DNA of 60,725 nucleotides from the NCBI RefSeq assembly GCF_014836415.1, contig NZ_JACSQY010000012.1, positions 1-60,725 on the forward strand. The letters are read 5' to 3'. Positions 27,247-35,868 of this stretch are shown one piece after another. Origin of the DNA: Sporosarcina gallistercoris. GTDB lineage: Bacteria; Bacillota; Bacilli; Bacillales_A; Planococcaceae. The notes beneath the pieces are model-generated. The model saw only the letters and a list, made by a program, of their open reading frames with translations. It was not told where the DNA came from and searched no databases. How positions within the stretch are numbered: position 1 is the first letter of the stretch; every line of letters begins with the position of its first letter. The position numbers and the translations under genes were made by a program.

Positions 27247-27945
27247 ATGGATTTTTGGCTGGAAGCAGAAATGATTATGAAATTGAGCATATCGGCGGTT
27301 CTGGGTTTGATAATCGGTTTGGAACGGGAACTGAAAAGTAAACCGCTCGGTCTGAAAACGAGCCTTGTCATTAGCATCGTCAGTTGTTTGTTGACGATTG
27401 TTTCTATTGAGTCTGCGTACACGTTTCCCGATAGTACGAGCGGAGTCAAAATTCAGATGGATCCTCTCCGTTTAGCTGCGCAAATCGTATCAGGTATCGG
27501 TTTCTTAGGTGCAGGTGTAATTTTAAGACGAGGGAATGAAAGAATCTCCGGCTTGACAACGGCTGCGATGATTTGGGGGGCGGCTGGAATCGGGATTGCA
27601 GTAGGTGCGGGTTTTTATATGGAAGCCATTTTCGGTGTGCTACTCCTGATACTGAGCGTGGAATTAATTCCATACATTGTCACAAAATATGGACCGAAAC
27701 GGCTGCGCTACCAGGAACTTACATTTCGGATCAAAGTTAATGAACAGTCGAGTATTGAAACGGTGATGCTCGAATTACAACGCCAACGCTTTAAAATATT
27801 CCAATCCCGTATTAAAGATCTTGACGATAATGAGATGCACTTGCTGGAAATCAAAGCAAGAGTGAATGCCAAACGTACGCTCCCGGAAATCTATAATATG
27901 ATTAAACAAATTGAATTTGTTCAATCAGTGGAAGTGATCAGCTAG
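27247..27945 (+). CDS. MgtC/SapB-family membrane protein
   Basis: A 232-residue protein with four to five N-terminal hydrophobic segments. MgtC hallmarks are LIIGLERELKSKPLGLKTS and GIGFLGAGVILRRG, followed by GLTTAAMIW. A C-terminal soluble ACT-like domain begins near residue 145. The family is linked to magnesium stress and, in pathogens, to inhibition of ATP synthase. The ATG at 27247 fits the AAGGAG site better than the one at 27238. No operon partner is evident. A repeat array lies just upstream. Confidence 0.88.
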   Translation: MDFWLEAEMIMKLSISAVLGLIIGLERELKSKPLGLKTSLVISIVSCLLTIVSIESAYTFPDSTSGVKIQMDPLRLAAQIVSGIGFLGAGVILRRGNERISGLTTAAMIWGAAGIGIAVGAGFYMEAIFGVLLLILSVELIPYIVTKYGPKRLRYQELTFRIKVNEQSSIETVMLELQRQRFKIFQSRIKDLDDNEMHLLEIKARVNAKRTLPEIYNMIKQIEFVQSVEVIS

Positions 27946-28033
27946 CAAATGCAGGAATCTGCACAACTAATCGCGTACAGTAAAGGTAGCTTCTATAAAT
28001 AATACGGTCTAGAAAAAAGGAGACGATTTGCTC

Positions 28034-29674
28034 ATGAAACCATTCTCGCACACGAATCGAACTCAAACTTTACACCAACTTTCGAACTGTCATTACGATG
28101 TAATTGTCGTCGGAGGCGGTATTACTGGAACCGGAATTGCATTGGATGCTGCATCGCGCGGGTTAAAAACACTTCTAATAGAAATGCAAGACTTTGCCGC
28201 CGGGACTTCAAGCCGTTCCACGAAACTGGTTCATGGCGGCCTTCGATACTTAAAACAACTGGAAGTGAAATTGGTTGCAGATGTTGGGAAAGAGCGAGCA
28301 ATCGTCTATGAAAATGCACCTCACGTGACACACCCCGAATGGATGCTGCTCCCGTTTTACAAGAGCGGGACGTTCGGCAAATTCTCAACCTCTTTTGGAC
28401 TGAAAGTGTACGATTTCTTGGCTGGCGTGAAAAGAGCGGAGCGAAGGAAAATGCTATCGAAAGAAGAAGTGCTCACACACGAACCCCTCCTGAATGAGGA
28501 AGGATTAATCGGAGGAGGCGAATATGTGGAGTATCGGACAGATGATGCCCGATTAACGATAGAAGTCGCAAAAAAAGCTCATGAGCAAGGCGCGGATTTG
28601 ATTAATTACACAAAGGTTACTGAGTTTTTATATGATACTCAAGGTAACGTGAATGGCGTCCAGATGATCGATCAGTTCACAGGCGAATCGTATTATGCGC
28701 ATGGCTCGATTGTGGTGAATGCGGGTGGGCCATGGGTGGAGCAAGTGATGGATCTTGATGAGAAAATGGAAGGCAAGAAATTGTTGTTGACGAAAGGCGT
28801 CCATTTAGTGTTCGATCGTTCCGTCTTGCCTCTTCATCAGCCGATTTACTTTGACACACCAGATGGCCGAATGATCTTTGCGATACCGCGCAATGAAAAA
28901 ACGTACGTCGGCACGACAGACACCGTGCATGAAACAGATCTGAGAAATCCTGAAGTGACGGATGAGGATAAACAATACTTATTGCACGCGATCGCAACGA
29001 TATTTCCGAACGCGGTTGTCGGCATGAATGACATTGAGTCCACATGGGCAGGGGTGCGACCGCTCATCCAAGAAGAGGGAAAAGGCCCCTCTGAAATTTC
29101 CCGCAAAGACGAAGTGTGGGAATCATCAACTGGCTTGTTGACCATTGCAGGTGGCAAGTTGACAGGATACCGGAAGATGGCAGAAGAGATTACCGATTTC
29201 ATCAGCAAAAAATTGAAAACTCAAGGTGTTGCAGCAGGTCCATGCATGACGAAAACATTGCGGCTGTCAGGCGGTGAGTTCAATAGATCTACAGACTACC
29301 GAGCCTATGTGGAAGATCGGGCAAAGGAACTAACAAAGCTCGGTCTAACTTTCCAAGATGGACTCAATATTGCCTCCATGTATGGGACGAATACGAACCA
29401 GGTTGCAGAACTCGTGAGTCGTGTCGACCCATCCAGTGACCTGCCACGTGCTATCCAACTGACTCTGCTTTACGCAATCGAATATGAAATGGCGATGACA
29501 CCGGTCGATTACTTTATGCGAAGAACAGGTGCCATCTTCTTCGATATTCATTGGGTCGAGAAATGGAAAAAGGCTGTCGTGGAATATATGAAGGAAGTTC
29601 TGAATTGGTCGGATGAACAAACGAAGCGATACAGTGCAGAACTCGAAGCGAGGCTGGCAGACGCGAAAAGCTGA
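28034..29674 (+). CDS. glpD: Aerobic glycerol-3-phosphate dehydrogenase
   Basis: A 546-residue membrane-associated FAD enzyme oxidising glycerol-3-phosphate to dihydroxyacetone phosphate and feeding electrons to quinone. The FAD site VVGGGITGTGIALDAASRG is near residues 26-44. The family motifs SSRSTKLVHGGLRYL and GGKLTGYRKMAEE are present, with the C-terminal DAO_C domain after about 400. The GGAG site is compatible with either a TTG at 28028 or the ATG at 28034. It completes a pathway with the GDPD and Ugp genes at the start of the window. GlpF and GlpK genes are not in view. Confidence 0.93.
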   Translation: MKPFSHTNRTQTLHQLSNCHYDVIVVGGGITGTGIALDAASRGLKTLLIEMQDFAAGTSSRSTKLVHGGLRYLKQLEVKLVADVGKERAIVYENAPHVTHPEWMLLPFYKSGTFGKFSTSFGLKVYDFLAGVKRAERRKMLSKEEVLTHEPLLNEEGLIGGGEYVEYRTDDARLTIEVAKKAHEQGADLINYTKVTEFLYDTQGNVNGVQMIDQFTGESYYAHGSIVVNAGGPWVEQVMDLDEKMEGKKLLLTKGVHLVFDRSVLPLHQPIYFDTPDGRMIFAIPRNEKTYVGTTDTVHETDLRNPEVTDEDKQYLLHAIATIFPNAVVGMNDIESTWAGVRPLIQEEGKGPSEISRKDEVWESSTGLLTIAGGKLTGYRKMAEEITDFISKKLKTQGVAAGPCMTKTLRLSGGEFNRSTDYRAYVEDRAKELTKLGLTFQDGLNIASMYGTNTNQVAELVSRVDPSSDLPRAIQLTLLYAIEYEMAMTPVDYFMRRTGAIFFDIHWVEKWKKAVVEYMKEVLNWSDEQTKRYSAELEARLADAKS

Positions 29675-29737
29675 GTTTATTCGCAAGTCGTTTAGGGAAA
29701 AATATGGACAGCCGTGAACCAGGGGAGGAATTATTCT

Positions 29738-30124
29738 GTGAGCACATATGTTAAGGAAACTGTCAAAACACGCAGCGAAGCGATTCAAGCGATTGAAGCA
29801 TCCTTGCAACAAGCAAAATTCGGAGTGCTATGGAACTTCGACTTGAGTGCAAAACTTGAGGAGAAAGGCGTTCAACCACCAGCACCGTATACAATCCTTG
29901 AAGTATGCAACCCTTCCATCGCAGCAAATGTACTGAATGAAAATTTGCTAGTAGGTGCTTTCTTACCGTGTAAAATCGTTGTTTTTGAAGAAGATGAAAC
30001 AGTTAAGATTGCCATGCCTTTGCCAACGAAACTGATGGAAGGCTTTGGTGACGAACGGATACTCGCCGCTGCCAAAGAAGTGGAGCAGCAACTGATCACG
30101 TGTATCGATGAAGCCGCTGAATAA
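29738..30124 (+). CDS. DUF302-domain protein
   Basis: A 128-residue protein made almost entirely of a DUF302 domain (a compact alpha/beta fold of unknown function, often found beside sulfur or redox genes). Hallmarks are the GVLWNFDL segment, YTILEVCNPSIA and LPCKIVVFEEDETVKIAMPLP. The frame starts earlier, but the GTG at 29738 is the first codon placed behind GGGGAGG. It precedes the reactive-sulfur operon but is separated from it by a terminator and a repeat array, so co-regulation is uncertain. Confidence 0.85.
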   Translation: MSTYVKETVKTRSEAIQAIEASLQQAKFGVLWNFDLSAKLEEKGVQPPAPYTILEVCNPSIAANVLNENLLVGAFLPCKIVVFEEDETVKIAMPLPTKLMEGFGDERILAAAKEVEQQLITCIDEAAE

Positions 30125-30139
30125 TGAAAGCAGCACCTG

Positions 30140-30167
30140 AAACGCCTCCAAGGATGGGGGCGTTTTG
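30140..30167 (+). terminator. Terminator after the DUF302 gene
   Basis: AACGCCTCC pairs with GGGGGCGTT, followed by a short T run. Confidence 0.85.
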
Positions 30168-30214
30168 CATAATTGGATATCATGTAAGTCGATAGCCACG
30201 GATGAAGATGAAGA

Positions 30215-30607
30215 TTGCCCGACAATTGCTCATTGTGCTCATAAATCACGGATCGCTCATAAAGTAGAGAATACGCTCATAAATCGCGGAGATCGCTCAT
30301 AAAGCAGAGAATGTGCTCATAAATCACGGAGATCGCTCATAAAGCAGAGAATGCGCTCATAAACCACGGATATCGCTCATAAAGTAGAGAATACGCTCAG
30401 AAATCGCGGAGATCGCTCATAAAGTAGAGAATACGCTCATAAATCGCAGAGATCGCTCATAAAGTAGAGAATACGCTCATAAATCACGGAGATCGCTCAT
30501 AAAGCAGAGAAAGCGCTCATAAATCACAGGGATCGCTCATAAAGCGCGGAAATCGCTCATAAACCACGGAAACCGCTCATAAAGTAGAAATCCCGCTCAT
30601 ACCCCAA
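30215..30607 (+). repeat. 20-bp tandem array with CGCTCATAA core, 40-bp super-repeat
   Basis: About twenty CTCAT-containing units are present. From 30254 the core CGCTCATAA recurs every 20 bp exactly to 30594. Two spacer types mostly alternate, AAGYAGAGAATA and ATCRCGGAGAT, giving a 40-bp repeat. At the left edge (30215-30224) lies TTGCCCGACA, the core of the other array family, 21 bp before the first regular CTCATAA unit. It occupies the gap between the DUF302 terminator and the cst-like promoter. Confidence 0.93.
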
Positions 30608-30678
30608 CAACCACAGTCAATAATCGCATCCCATCCCTTACAAAAATCTTCTTTTCACAATCCGCCAAAACTAGTTCG

Positions 30679-30707
30679 TTGACAATCCAGGATACGCTGT
30701 GTAATAT
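30679..30707 (+). promoter_or_regulatory. Strong sigma-A promoter of the cst-like operon
   Basis: A consensus TTGACA, a 17-bp spacer and TAATAT. The expected transcription start is near 30714, well before the first gene at 30783. Confidence 0.8.
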
Positions 30708-30750
30708 ACGGTGTAGGGTATATATCCCGCATATATTTTTTATTTAAAAT

Positions 30751-30767
30751 TATACCCCTTAGGGTAA
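30751..30767. promoter_or_regulatory. Candidate CsoR/CstR-family operator
   Basis: TATACCCCTTAGGGTAA is a G/C-cored dyad flanked by AT, the form bound by CsoR-family repressors, including the persulfide sensor CstR upstream of cst genes. It lies downstream of the predicted start site and just before the ribosome site. A second related element, GGGTATATATCCC at 30717-30729, overlaps the start region. No CsoR-like gene is in the window. Confidence 0.6.
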
Positions 30768-30782
30768 AGATGGAGGATTATG

Positions 30783-31079
30783 ATGAAAGAAATTACACCG
30801 CAAGAAGTACAGCAGCTACTAGCTGAAAAACAACAGATTCATTTGATAGATGTGCGTGAAACCGATGAAGTTGAAAGTGGCAAGATTCCTGGAGTTACAC
30901 ATATTCCGTTGGGTCTGCTTGAATTCAAACTACAAGACTTGGATAAAGCAACACCCTACATCATGGTATGTCGCTCGGGCGGACGAAGCGGTCGTGCCGT
31001 ACAACTTCTAGAAGATTACGGTTACCAAGCAACGAACATGGTAGGCGGAATGATGTCTTGGGATGGAGAAATCGAATAA
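30783..31079 (+). CDS. Single-domain rhodanese
   Basis: A 98-residue rhodanese (sulfurtransferase) with the active-site loop CRSGGRSGRA at about residue 60, where the Cys carries the persulfide. The DVRETDE and GGMMSWDGEIE segments are typical. ATG at 30783 (an adjacent ATG at 30780 is too close to GGAGG). It is the first gene of a six-gene sulfur operon, where it would move sulfane sulfur between thiols and the TusA-type carriers encoded downstream. Confidence 0.92.
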   Translation: MKEITPQEVQQLLAEKQQIHLIDVRETDEVESGKIPGVTHIPLGLLEFKLQDLDKATPYIMVCRSGGRSGRAVQLLEDYGYQATNMVGGMMSWDGEIE

Positions 31080-31117
31080 CGCCAGCTCGAAAACTAGCTG
31101 GAAATGGAGGCAGTAAT

Positions 31118-31690
31118 GTGATTAAAACTGAACATATCCTCGATGCTAAAGGGCTAGCGTGCCCAATGCCAATCGTTCGTACTCGAAAAGCGATGAATGA
31201 CTTATCGGCAGGAGACGTCTTGGAAGTTTTGGCGACGGACAAAGGCTCTACAGCAGACATAAAAGCATGGGCTGCGAGCTCGGGACACGCTTACTTAGGT
31301 ACCGAGACGGAAGAGGATGTCTTGCATCACTTCCTGAAAAAAGACGGCGCAGCTGTTGAGGTGAAAGAAGAAATTCCTGTAATCGAACTTGAAGCGTTTA
31401 AGCAGAAGCTTGAACTGCCACAGTCTTTTACTCTTATCGATGTTCGCGAAGAAGACGAATATATCGAAGCGCATATACCAGGTGCCCGACACATCCCACT
31501 CGACGAAATAGGAACTCGAATGGATGAACTGAACAAAGATGAAACGATATATCTCATCTGCCAGACGGGAAGACGAAGTGGGATTGCAGGAATCCAGTTA
31601 GCGGAAAACGGCTTTAAACACGTATACAACGTAGTACCAGGTATGACCGAATGGAAAAAACAAACAGACAAAAGGGGATATTCATTATGA
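31118..31690 (+). CDS. TusA-rhodanese fusion, CstA-like
   Basis: A 190-residue two-domain sulfur carrier. Residues 1-75 form a TusA-like domain with the sulfur-binding motif LACPMPIVRTRKAM. Residues about 90-185 form a rhodanese with the active loop CQTGRRSG. The S. aureus CstA protein combines these domain types and relays persulfide sulfur. The frame extends upstream over the previous gene, but the GTG at 31118 is the first codon behind TGGAGG. A hairpin (CCAGCT/AGCTGG, 31082-31101) lies before it. Its stop overlaps the next gene by 4 bp (ATGA). Confidence 0.88.
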   Translation: MIKTEHILDAKGLACPMPIVRTRKAMNDLSAGDVLEVLATDKGSTADIKAWAASSGHAYLGTETEEDVLHHFLKKDGAAVEVKEEIPVIELEAFKQKLELPQSFTLIDVREEDEYIEAHIPGARHIPLDEIGTRMDELNKDETIYLICQTGRRSGIAGIQLAENGFKHVYNVVPGMTEWKKQTDKRGYSL

Positions 31691-32082
31691 CAACTCGTAC
31701 AGCAATCATCGCAGCAAACGGCGGACTTTTCGACGCATACAAAGTATTCAACATCGCAACAGCGGCAGCAGCAAGTGAACACGAAGTAGCAGTATTCTTC
31801 ACATTCGAAGGATTGAACTTAATCCATAAGGAAGCTTCTCAACAACTTCCATTACCTGAAGGCAAAGAACACTTTGCAGAAGGATTTAAAAATGCAAACG
31901 TTCCAGCAATTCCTGAACTGATTGCTATGTCTCAAGAACTCGGCGTGAAATTCATCGCATGCCAAATGACAATGGACGTCATGGGATTGGAAAAAGAAGC
32001 ATTTGTCGATGGAATTGACGTCGGCGGGGCTGTAACATTCTTGGAATTTGCTAAAAATGCAGACGTGTCTCTTACGTTTTAA
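31687..32082 (+). CDS. DsrE/DsrF-like sulfur-relay protein
   Basis: A 131-residue DsrE-family protein with an N-terminal nucleotide-like glycine stretch (AANGGLFDAYK) and a conserved Cys in FIACQMTMDVMG at about residue 98, the position that carries sulfur in DsrE/TusD relatives. Translation is coupled to the TusA-rhodanese gene by ATGA. Together these proteins could form a persulfide relay from rhodanese to TusA to DsrE. Its exact partner is inferred. Confidence 0.88.
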   Translation: MTTRTAIIAANGGLFDAYKVFNIATAAAASEHEVAVFFTFEGLNLIHKEASQQLPLPEGKEHFAEGFKNANVPAIPELIAMSQELGVKFIACQMTMDVMGLEKEAFVDGIDVGGAVTFLEFAKNADVSLTF

Positions 32083-32121
32083 TTGAAACTATAAAAGAAA
32101 TGGATTGAAAGGAGAATATAC

Positions 32122-33243
32122 ATGACAGTTCGTATCATGAAGTCACAAGAAGTTGCGCGCTTCAGTATCGACAAGAAGCCGCTCTTCATCCTCGATGTGC
32201 GTAACGAAGACGCATTTACAGATTGGAAAATTGAAGGGGAATCGATCGAGTACTTAAATATTCCCTACTTCGATTTGTTAGACGGAGTCGATGAAATCAA
32301 AGGGAAGTTACCAACGGACCGTGATATTCTCGTCGTCTGTGCAAAAGAAGGTTCTTCACAAATGGTAGCGGAAATGCTCTCAGAAGAGGGGATGGACGTT
32401 TCGTATCTTGAAGGCGGTATGAAGGCATGGAGTGAATACTTGGAGCCTGTTAAAATTGCTGACTTGAAGCAGGGCGGCGAACTTTACCAATTTGTACGGC
32501 TAGGAAAAGGCTGTCTTTCTTACATGGTCATTGACCAAGGGAAAGCGGCAATCATCGACGCAACACGCATGACAGATATCTTCCTCGATTTTGCAAAAGC
32601 AAAGGAATCGAGGATCGAGCACGTATTCGACACGCATTTACACGCAGACCACATTTCTGGCGGACGTGTCATTGCTGAAGCAACAGGTGCGAACTATTAT
32701 TTGCCGAGCCAAGACGCAGAAGAAGTGGTATTTGACTTCAATGTGTTGTCAGATGGTCTTCAAGTAACTGTAGGGAAAACACCAATTGAAGCTGTCTTTT
32801 CACCAGGACACACTAGTGGGTCGACATCATTCGTAATCGACAACGCTTACTTGTTGACTGGCGATATTCTGTTCATCGATTCGATTGGACGTCCGGATCT
32901 AGCGGGAATGGCAGAAGATTGGGTAGGTGACCTGCGCACAACGCTCTACAATCGCTATGAGCAATTGTCGGACGAACTTGTTGTTCTCCCTGCGCACTTC
33001 ATGGAAATGACAGAAGTGAATGCAGACGGCAGCGTCGCTAAGCAACTAAGCGCACTCTTTTCGGAGAACCACGGCTTGCAAGTTGAGGATGAAAACGAAT
33101 TCCGTTCGCTCGTAACAGAAAACTTGCCGCCCCAACCGAATGCATATCAGGAAATCCGTAAAACCAATATGGGAGTACTCACTCCTGACGCAGATACACA
33201 AAGAGAGATGGAAATCGGTCCAAACCGATGTGCCGTTCGATAA
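32122..33243 (+). CDS. Rhodanese-metallo-beta-lactamase persulfide dioxygenase, CstB-like
   Basis: A 373-residue fusion. An N-terminal rhodanese domain (about 1-108) has a candidate active Cys in [10 protein letters not shown] metallo-beta-lactamase domain (about 115-330) has the iron ligands in [19 protein letters not shown] and LTGDILF. This pairing is that of persulfide dioxygenases (CstB, ETHE1 type), which oxidise low-molecular-weight persulfides to sulfite or thiosulfate with O2. In S. aureus CstB the dioxygenase domain precedes rhodanese domains. Here a rhodanese comes first and none follows the MBL domain. ATG at 32122 behind AAAGGAG. Confidence 0.88.
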   Translation: MTVRIMKSQEVARFSIDKKPLFILDVRNEDAFTDWKIEGESIEYLNIPYFDLLDGVDEIKGKLPTDRDILVVCAKEGSSQMVAEMLSEEGMDVSYLEGGMKAWSEYLEPVKIADLKQGGELYQFVRLGKGCLSYMVIDQGKAAIIDATRMTDIFLDFAKAKESRIEHVFDTHLHADHISGGRVIAEATGANYYLPSQDAEEVVFDFNVLSDGLQVTVGKTPIEAVFSPGHTSGSTSFVIDNAYLLTGDILFIDSIGRPDLAGMAEDWVGDLRTTLYNRYEQLSDELVVLPAHFMEMTEVNADGSVAKQLSALFSENHGLQVEDENEFRSLVTENLPPQPNAYQEIRKTNMGVLTPDADTQREMEIGPNRCAVR

Positions 33244-33259
33244 CTAGGAGGAATTACAA

Positions 33260-33487
33260 ATGAAAGCAGATCACTTTTTAGATGCAACGGGCTTATCATG
33301 TCCGATGCCGATTGTTAAAACGCGTAATGCCATGAAAGAAGTCAATTCAGGAGAAGTTCTGGAAGTGAAAACGACCGACAAAGGCGCGAAGGCAGATTTG
33401 ACTGCTTGGACGAAGTCGGGCGGACACGAGTTGCTCGAACAACTTGAAGAGAACGACGTCTATACGTTCTTCATTAAAAAAGGATAA
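33260..33487 (+). CDS. TusA-family sulfur carrier
   Basis: A 75-residue stand-alone TusA-like protein with the sulfur-binding Cys in LSCPMPIVKTRNAM. It is closely similar to the TusA half of the fusion at 31118 (same CPMPIV-TR-AM motif and TTDKGAKADL region), so the two probably arose by duplication. ATG at 33260 behind TAGGAGG. It lies 16 bp after the dioxygenase gene, within the operon. Confidence 0.92.
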   Translation: MKADHFLDATGLSCPMPIVKTRNAMKEVNSGEVLEVKTTDKGAKADLTAWTKSGGHELLEQLEENDVYTFFIKKG

Positions 33488-33548
33488 GGTTCAAAATAGA
33501 GGGAGGACATCAGTGTCTCCTTCTTTTTCTTGAAAGAAGGTTGGATCA

Positions 33549-34325
33549 ATGAGTATCACTTTTATTCTCGTATTATTTCTAATCGGTGTGGTCGGATCGT
33601 TTTTGTCAGGAATGGCAGGGATCGGGGGAGCCATCGTTAAATATCCGATGCTTTTATACATTCCCCCGTTATTCGGACTTACGGCATTGACTGCACACGA
33701 AGTGAGTGGCATCAGTGCGATTGAAATCTTTTTTGCAACGATAGCTGGAGTTTGGGCATATCGCGGAACAGGCCTTCTGCACAAAACGCTTATCCTGTAT
33801 ATGGGTGGAGCGGTACTGATCGGAAGTTTCATCGGGGGACTCGGTTCTAGCCTGTTAACTGAGCAAACGGTCAATATGGTGTACGGTGTGCTTGCTATCG
33901 TAGCAGCCATCTTATTATTCATTCCACGTAAACAAGTGGAAGAGCGTCCTGCGAGTGAAGTGACGTTCAATAAGTGGCTCGCGGCTGCACTTGCTTTTGT
34001 CGTCGGGGTTGCGTCAGGAGTGGTTGGAGCAGGAGGAGCGTTTGTCCTAGTGCCGATCATGTTGACGGTGTTAGCTATACCGACCCGTATGACGATCGCA
34101 TCGTCCCTTGCCATCACTTTCATCTCATCGATCGGTTCTGCAACGGGTAAAATCGCAACGGGCCAAGTGTTATGGGGACCTGCGATTGTCCTGATTGTCG
34201 CAGCGCTCATTGCAGCACCACTCGGCGCGAAGTTCGGGCAGAAAGTAAATCCGAACGTGTTGAAGTGGATTCTAGCGGTATTGATTTTAGCGACAGCCAT
34301 CAATATTTGGAGCGATTTGTTATAA
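33549..34325 (+). CDS. TauE/SafE-family sulfite exporter
   Basis: A 258-residue membrane protein with about eight hydrophobic segments and the paired family motifs ([13 protein letters not shown] and [16 protein letters not shown]). Family members move sulfite or organosulfonates, and in cst operons this gene removes sulfite made by the dioxygenase. A weak hairpin (GGAGGAC/GTGTCTCC) lies between the TusA gene and this start and could lower expression. Ribosome site GAAGG is modest. Confidence 0.88.
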   Translation: MSITFILVLFLIGVVGSFLSGMAGIGGAIVKYPMLLYIPPLFGLTALTAHEVSGISAIEIFFATIAGVWAYRGTGLLHKTLILYMGGAVLIGSFIGGLGSSLLTEQTVNMVYGVLAIVAAILLFIPRKQVEERPASEVTFNKWLAAALAFVVGVASGVVGAGGAFVLVPIMLTVLAIPTRMTIASSLAITFISSIGSATGKIATGQVLWGPAIVLIVAALIAAPLGAKFGQKVNPNVLKWILAVLILATAINIWSDLL

Positions 34326-34387
34326 CAGATTCAGTCGTCGGTGTATGATAGGATACGACTCTTATTGTTACTGAACCGGAGGCTGTT

Positions 34388-35272
34388 ATGACAAATCGCA
34401 ACAAAGGAATTTTATTATTATTAGCGTCGGCACTCGGATTTTCACTCATGACTGCATTCGTGAAATTATCCGGTGATGTCCCGACAATGCAGAAAACGAT
34501 TTTCCGAAATGGCGTATCGATGATCATCGCATTTTTCTTTGTCGTTCACTTCAAAGAAAGATTGTTCGGCAAGCGTGAAAACCAGCGCTTGTTATTGTTG
34601 CGGTCGGCACTTGGCGCAATCGGCATCGTGTTGTTCTTCTATGCAATCGACCATCTGGTGTTGGCAGATGCGGATATGCTCAACAAAATGAGCCCGTTTT
34701 TCACGATTTTGTTTGCGGCCCTATTTTTGAAAGAGCATGTGAAACCGTTTCAACTGTATAGTATTTTACTCGCGTTTCTTGGAACGCTGTTCATCATCAA
34801 ACCCTCGTTTTCGCTCGATGTGGTTCCCTATGCAGCAGGTATTTTATCGGCCGTATTCGCAGGGGGAGCGTACACCGTATTACGAGCGCTTGGTGGACGT
34901 GAGCAATATTACACCGTTGTATTTTACTTCTCGACATTCACGACCGTCGTGCTGTTGCCATGGGTCATCATCACCTATGAAGCAATGACGCTGAAGCAGA
35001 CAGTGTATTTATTGGCTGCAGGAGTATTCGCTACTGTGGGCCAATTTGGAATTACGCTCGCGTACAATTATGCACCAGCAAAAGAAATTTCGGTGTTCAA
35101 CTATTTCACCGTTGTATTTTCTGCAATTCTTGGTTTTGTGCTGCTTGGCCAAATTCCGGATATCTATAGCTTCATCGGCTATATTATTATATTCGGCGCG
35201 TCATTTTACATGTTTTTACGTAACCGAGGCGGGGAAGAAGTCCCTGCGGAATTGGCAAGAAAAAAGGAATAG
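34388..35272 (+). CDS. EamA/DMT-family transporter
   Basis: A 294-residue drug/metabolite transporter with ten hydrophobic segments made of two EamA repeats (about 8-140 and 150-285). The substrate is unknown. ATG at 34388 behind CGGAGG. It sits after the sulfur operon, 62 bp downstream and without a clear terminator between, so readthrough is possible. A strong bidirectional terminator follows. Confidence 0.9.
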   Translation: MTNRNKGILLLLASALGFSLMTAFVKLSGDVPTMQKTIFRNGVSMIIAFFFVVHFKERLFGKRENQRLLLLRSALGAIGIVLFFYAIDHLVLADADMLNKMSPFFTILFAALFLKEHVKPFQLYSILLAFLGTLFIIKPSFSLDVVPYAAGILSAVFAGGAYTVLRALGGREQYYTVVFYFSTFTTVVLLPWVIITYEAMTLKQTVYLLAAGVFATVGQFGITLAYNYAPAKEISVFNYFTVVFSAILGFVLLGQIPDIYSFIGYIIIFGASFYMFLRNRGGEEVPAELARKKE

Positions 35273-35283
35273 TAGTATGAATA

Positions 35284-35325
35284 AAACCCTCATGCTCACG
35301 GATTATCGTGAGCATGAGGGTTTTT
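35284..35325. terminator. Bidirectional terminator between convergent genes
   Basis: AAACCCTCATGCTCACG pairs perfectly with CGTGAGCATGAGGGTTT, with T/A runs on both sides. It serves the DMT gene (plus) and the S-box gene (minus). Confidence 0.95.
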
Positions 35326-35328
35326 GCG

Positions 35329-35616
35329 TTACTTGAAAAGTAGCGATCCATCGGGACCGAATGTGTCTTCCAGCAGCTTCTGTTTGCGTCTGTGAATCTG
35401 CAGTGCAAGTTCGTCAGCCTGTCGTTGCAATTCTGCAATCTCTTGCAGTTCTTTCTGCAATGCTTTTTTAGAAAGTAAGTCACCTTGGTCGAAGTAATCG
35501 ATTTCCTGCTGGACGCGCGCGAGCGTCCGATGCCGTTTCATAGCCCCCGCAGCGCTCCTTGGCTGTTCGCGCAAGACGTGTTCTCTTTGTGTTTGTAAGT
35601 GTTCAATCGTTTCCAT
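35329..35616 (-). CDS. Small coiled-coil protein under SAM riboswitch control
   Basis: A 95-residue soluble protein of no recognised family. It is rich in Gln, Glu, Leu and Arg, and residues about 35-80 are predicted coiled coil (heptad-like runs of ELQEIAELQRQADELALQ). It has no Cys and no membrane segment, and contains a single Met besides the start. The ATG at 35616 follows GAGGAG. A SAM-I riboswitch with terminator ends only about 30 bp upstream, and a terminator follows its stop. It therefore forms a one-gene unit responding to S-adenosylmethionine. Function unknown. Confidence 0.75.
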   Translation of the reverse strand: METIEHLQTQREHVLREQPRSAAGAMKRHRTLARVQQEIDYFDQGDLLSKKALQKELQEIAELQRQADELALQIHRRKQKLLEDTFGPDGSLLFK

Positions 35617-35644
35617 GTGGATCACTCCTCAAAAATTTGCCAAA

Positions 35645-35677
35645 CAAAAAACTCTTCCCCCGAGCAGAGAAGAGTTG
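35645..35677 (-). terminator. SAM riboswitch expression-platform terminator
   Basis: On the minus strand AACTCTTC pairs with GAAGAGTT around a GC-rich loop and is followed by a T run. It would stop transcription when SAM is bound. Confidence 0.9.
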
Positions 35678-35689
35678 CTAAAGCGCAAA

Positions 35690-35800
35690 TTCCCCTCATC
35701 GGCCAGGTTGAAAATACCTGTTGGCAGCAGCACCTTGCGTGAGCAGGTTGCTGAGACGTCATCGGGCCAAGTCCCTCGGTCTCTCTGGATAAGAAAAGAG
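35690..35800 (-). ncRNA. SAM-I (S-box) riboswitch aptamer
   Basis: On the minus strand the sequence runs CTTATCCAGAGAG, GAGGGACTTGGCCCGATGA, CAGCAACCTG, a P3/P4 hairpin region and ends in GATGAG. It matches the S-box core: P1 CTTATC with GATGAG, the GGGAC-GGCCCGATGA block and the AGCAACC block. A terminator follows. A possible promoter with an extended -10 (TTGCCC, 17 bp, TAGACT) lies just upstream near 35823-35851. Confidence 0.92.
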
Positions 35801-35868
35801 TCGTTCATTCAGTTAGGTATAGTCTAGCATATTTGTCGAGGGCGGGCAATGTGGCCCATGAATATCGG

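Noticed and set aside
30215..30607. CRISPR array
   Set aside because: Period is 20 bp with a 9-nt core and spacers of about 11 nt that are themselves repeated in alternation. No cas genes are present. This does not fit CRISPR.
33491..34303. 270-codon open frame on the minus strand
   Set aside because: Antisense to the TauE exporter gene. The translation has no domain and is Thr/Pro/Ala-rich. The plus-strand gene has family motifs and fits the operon.
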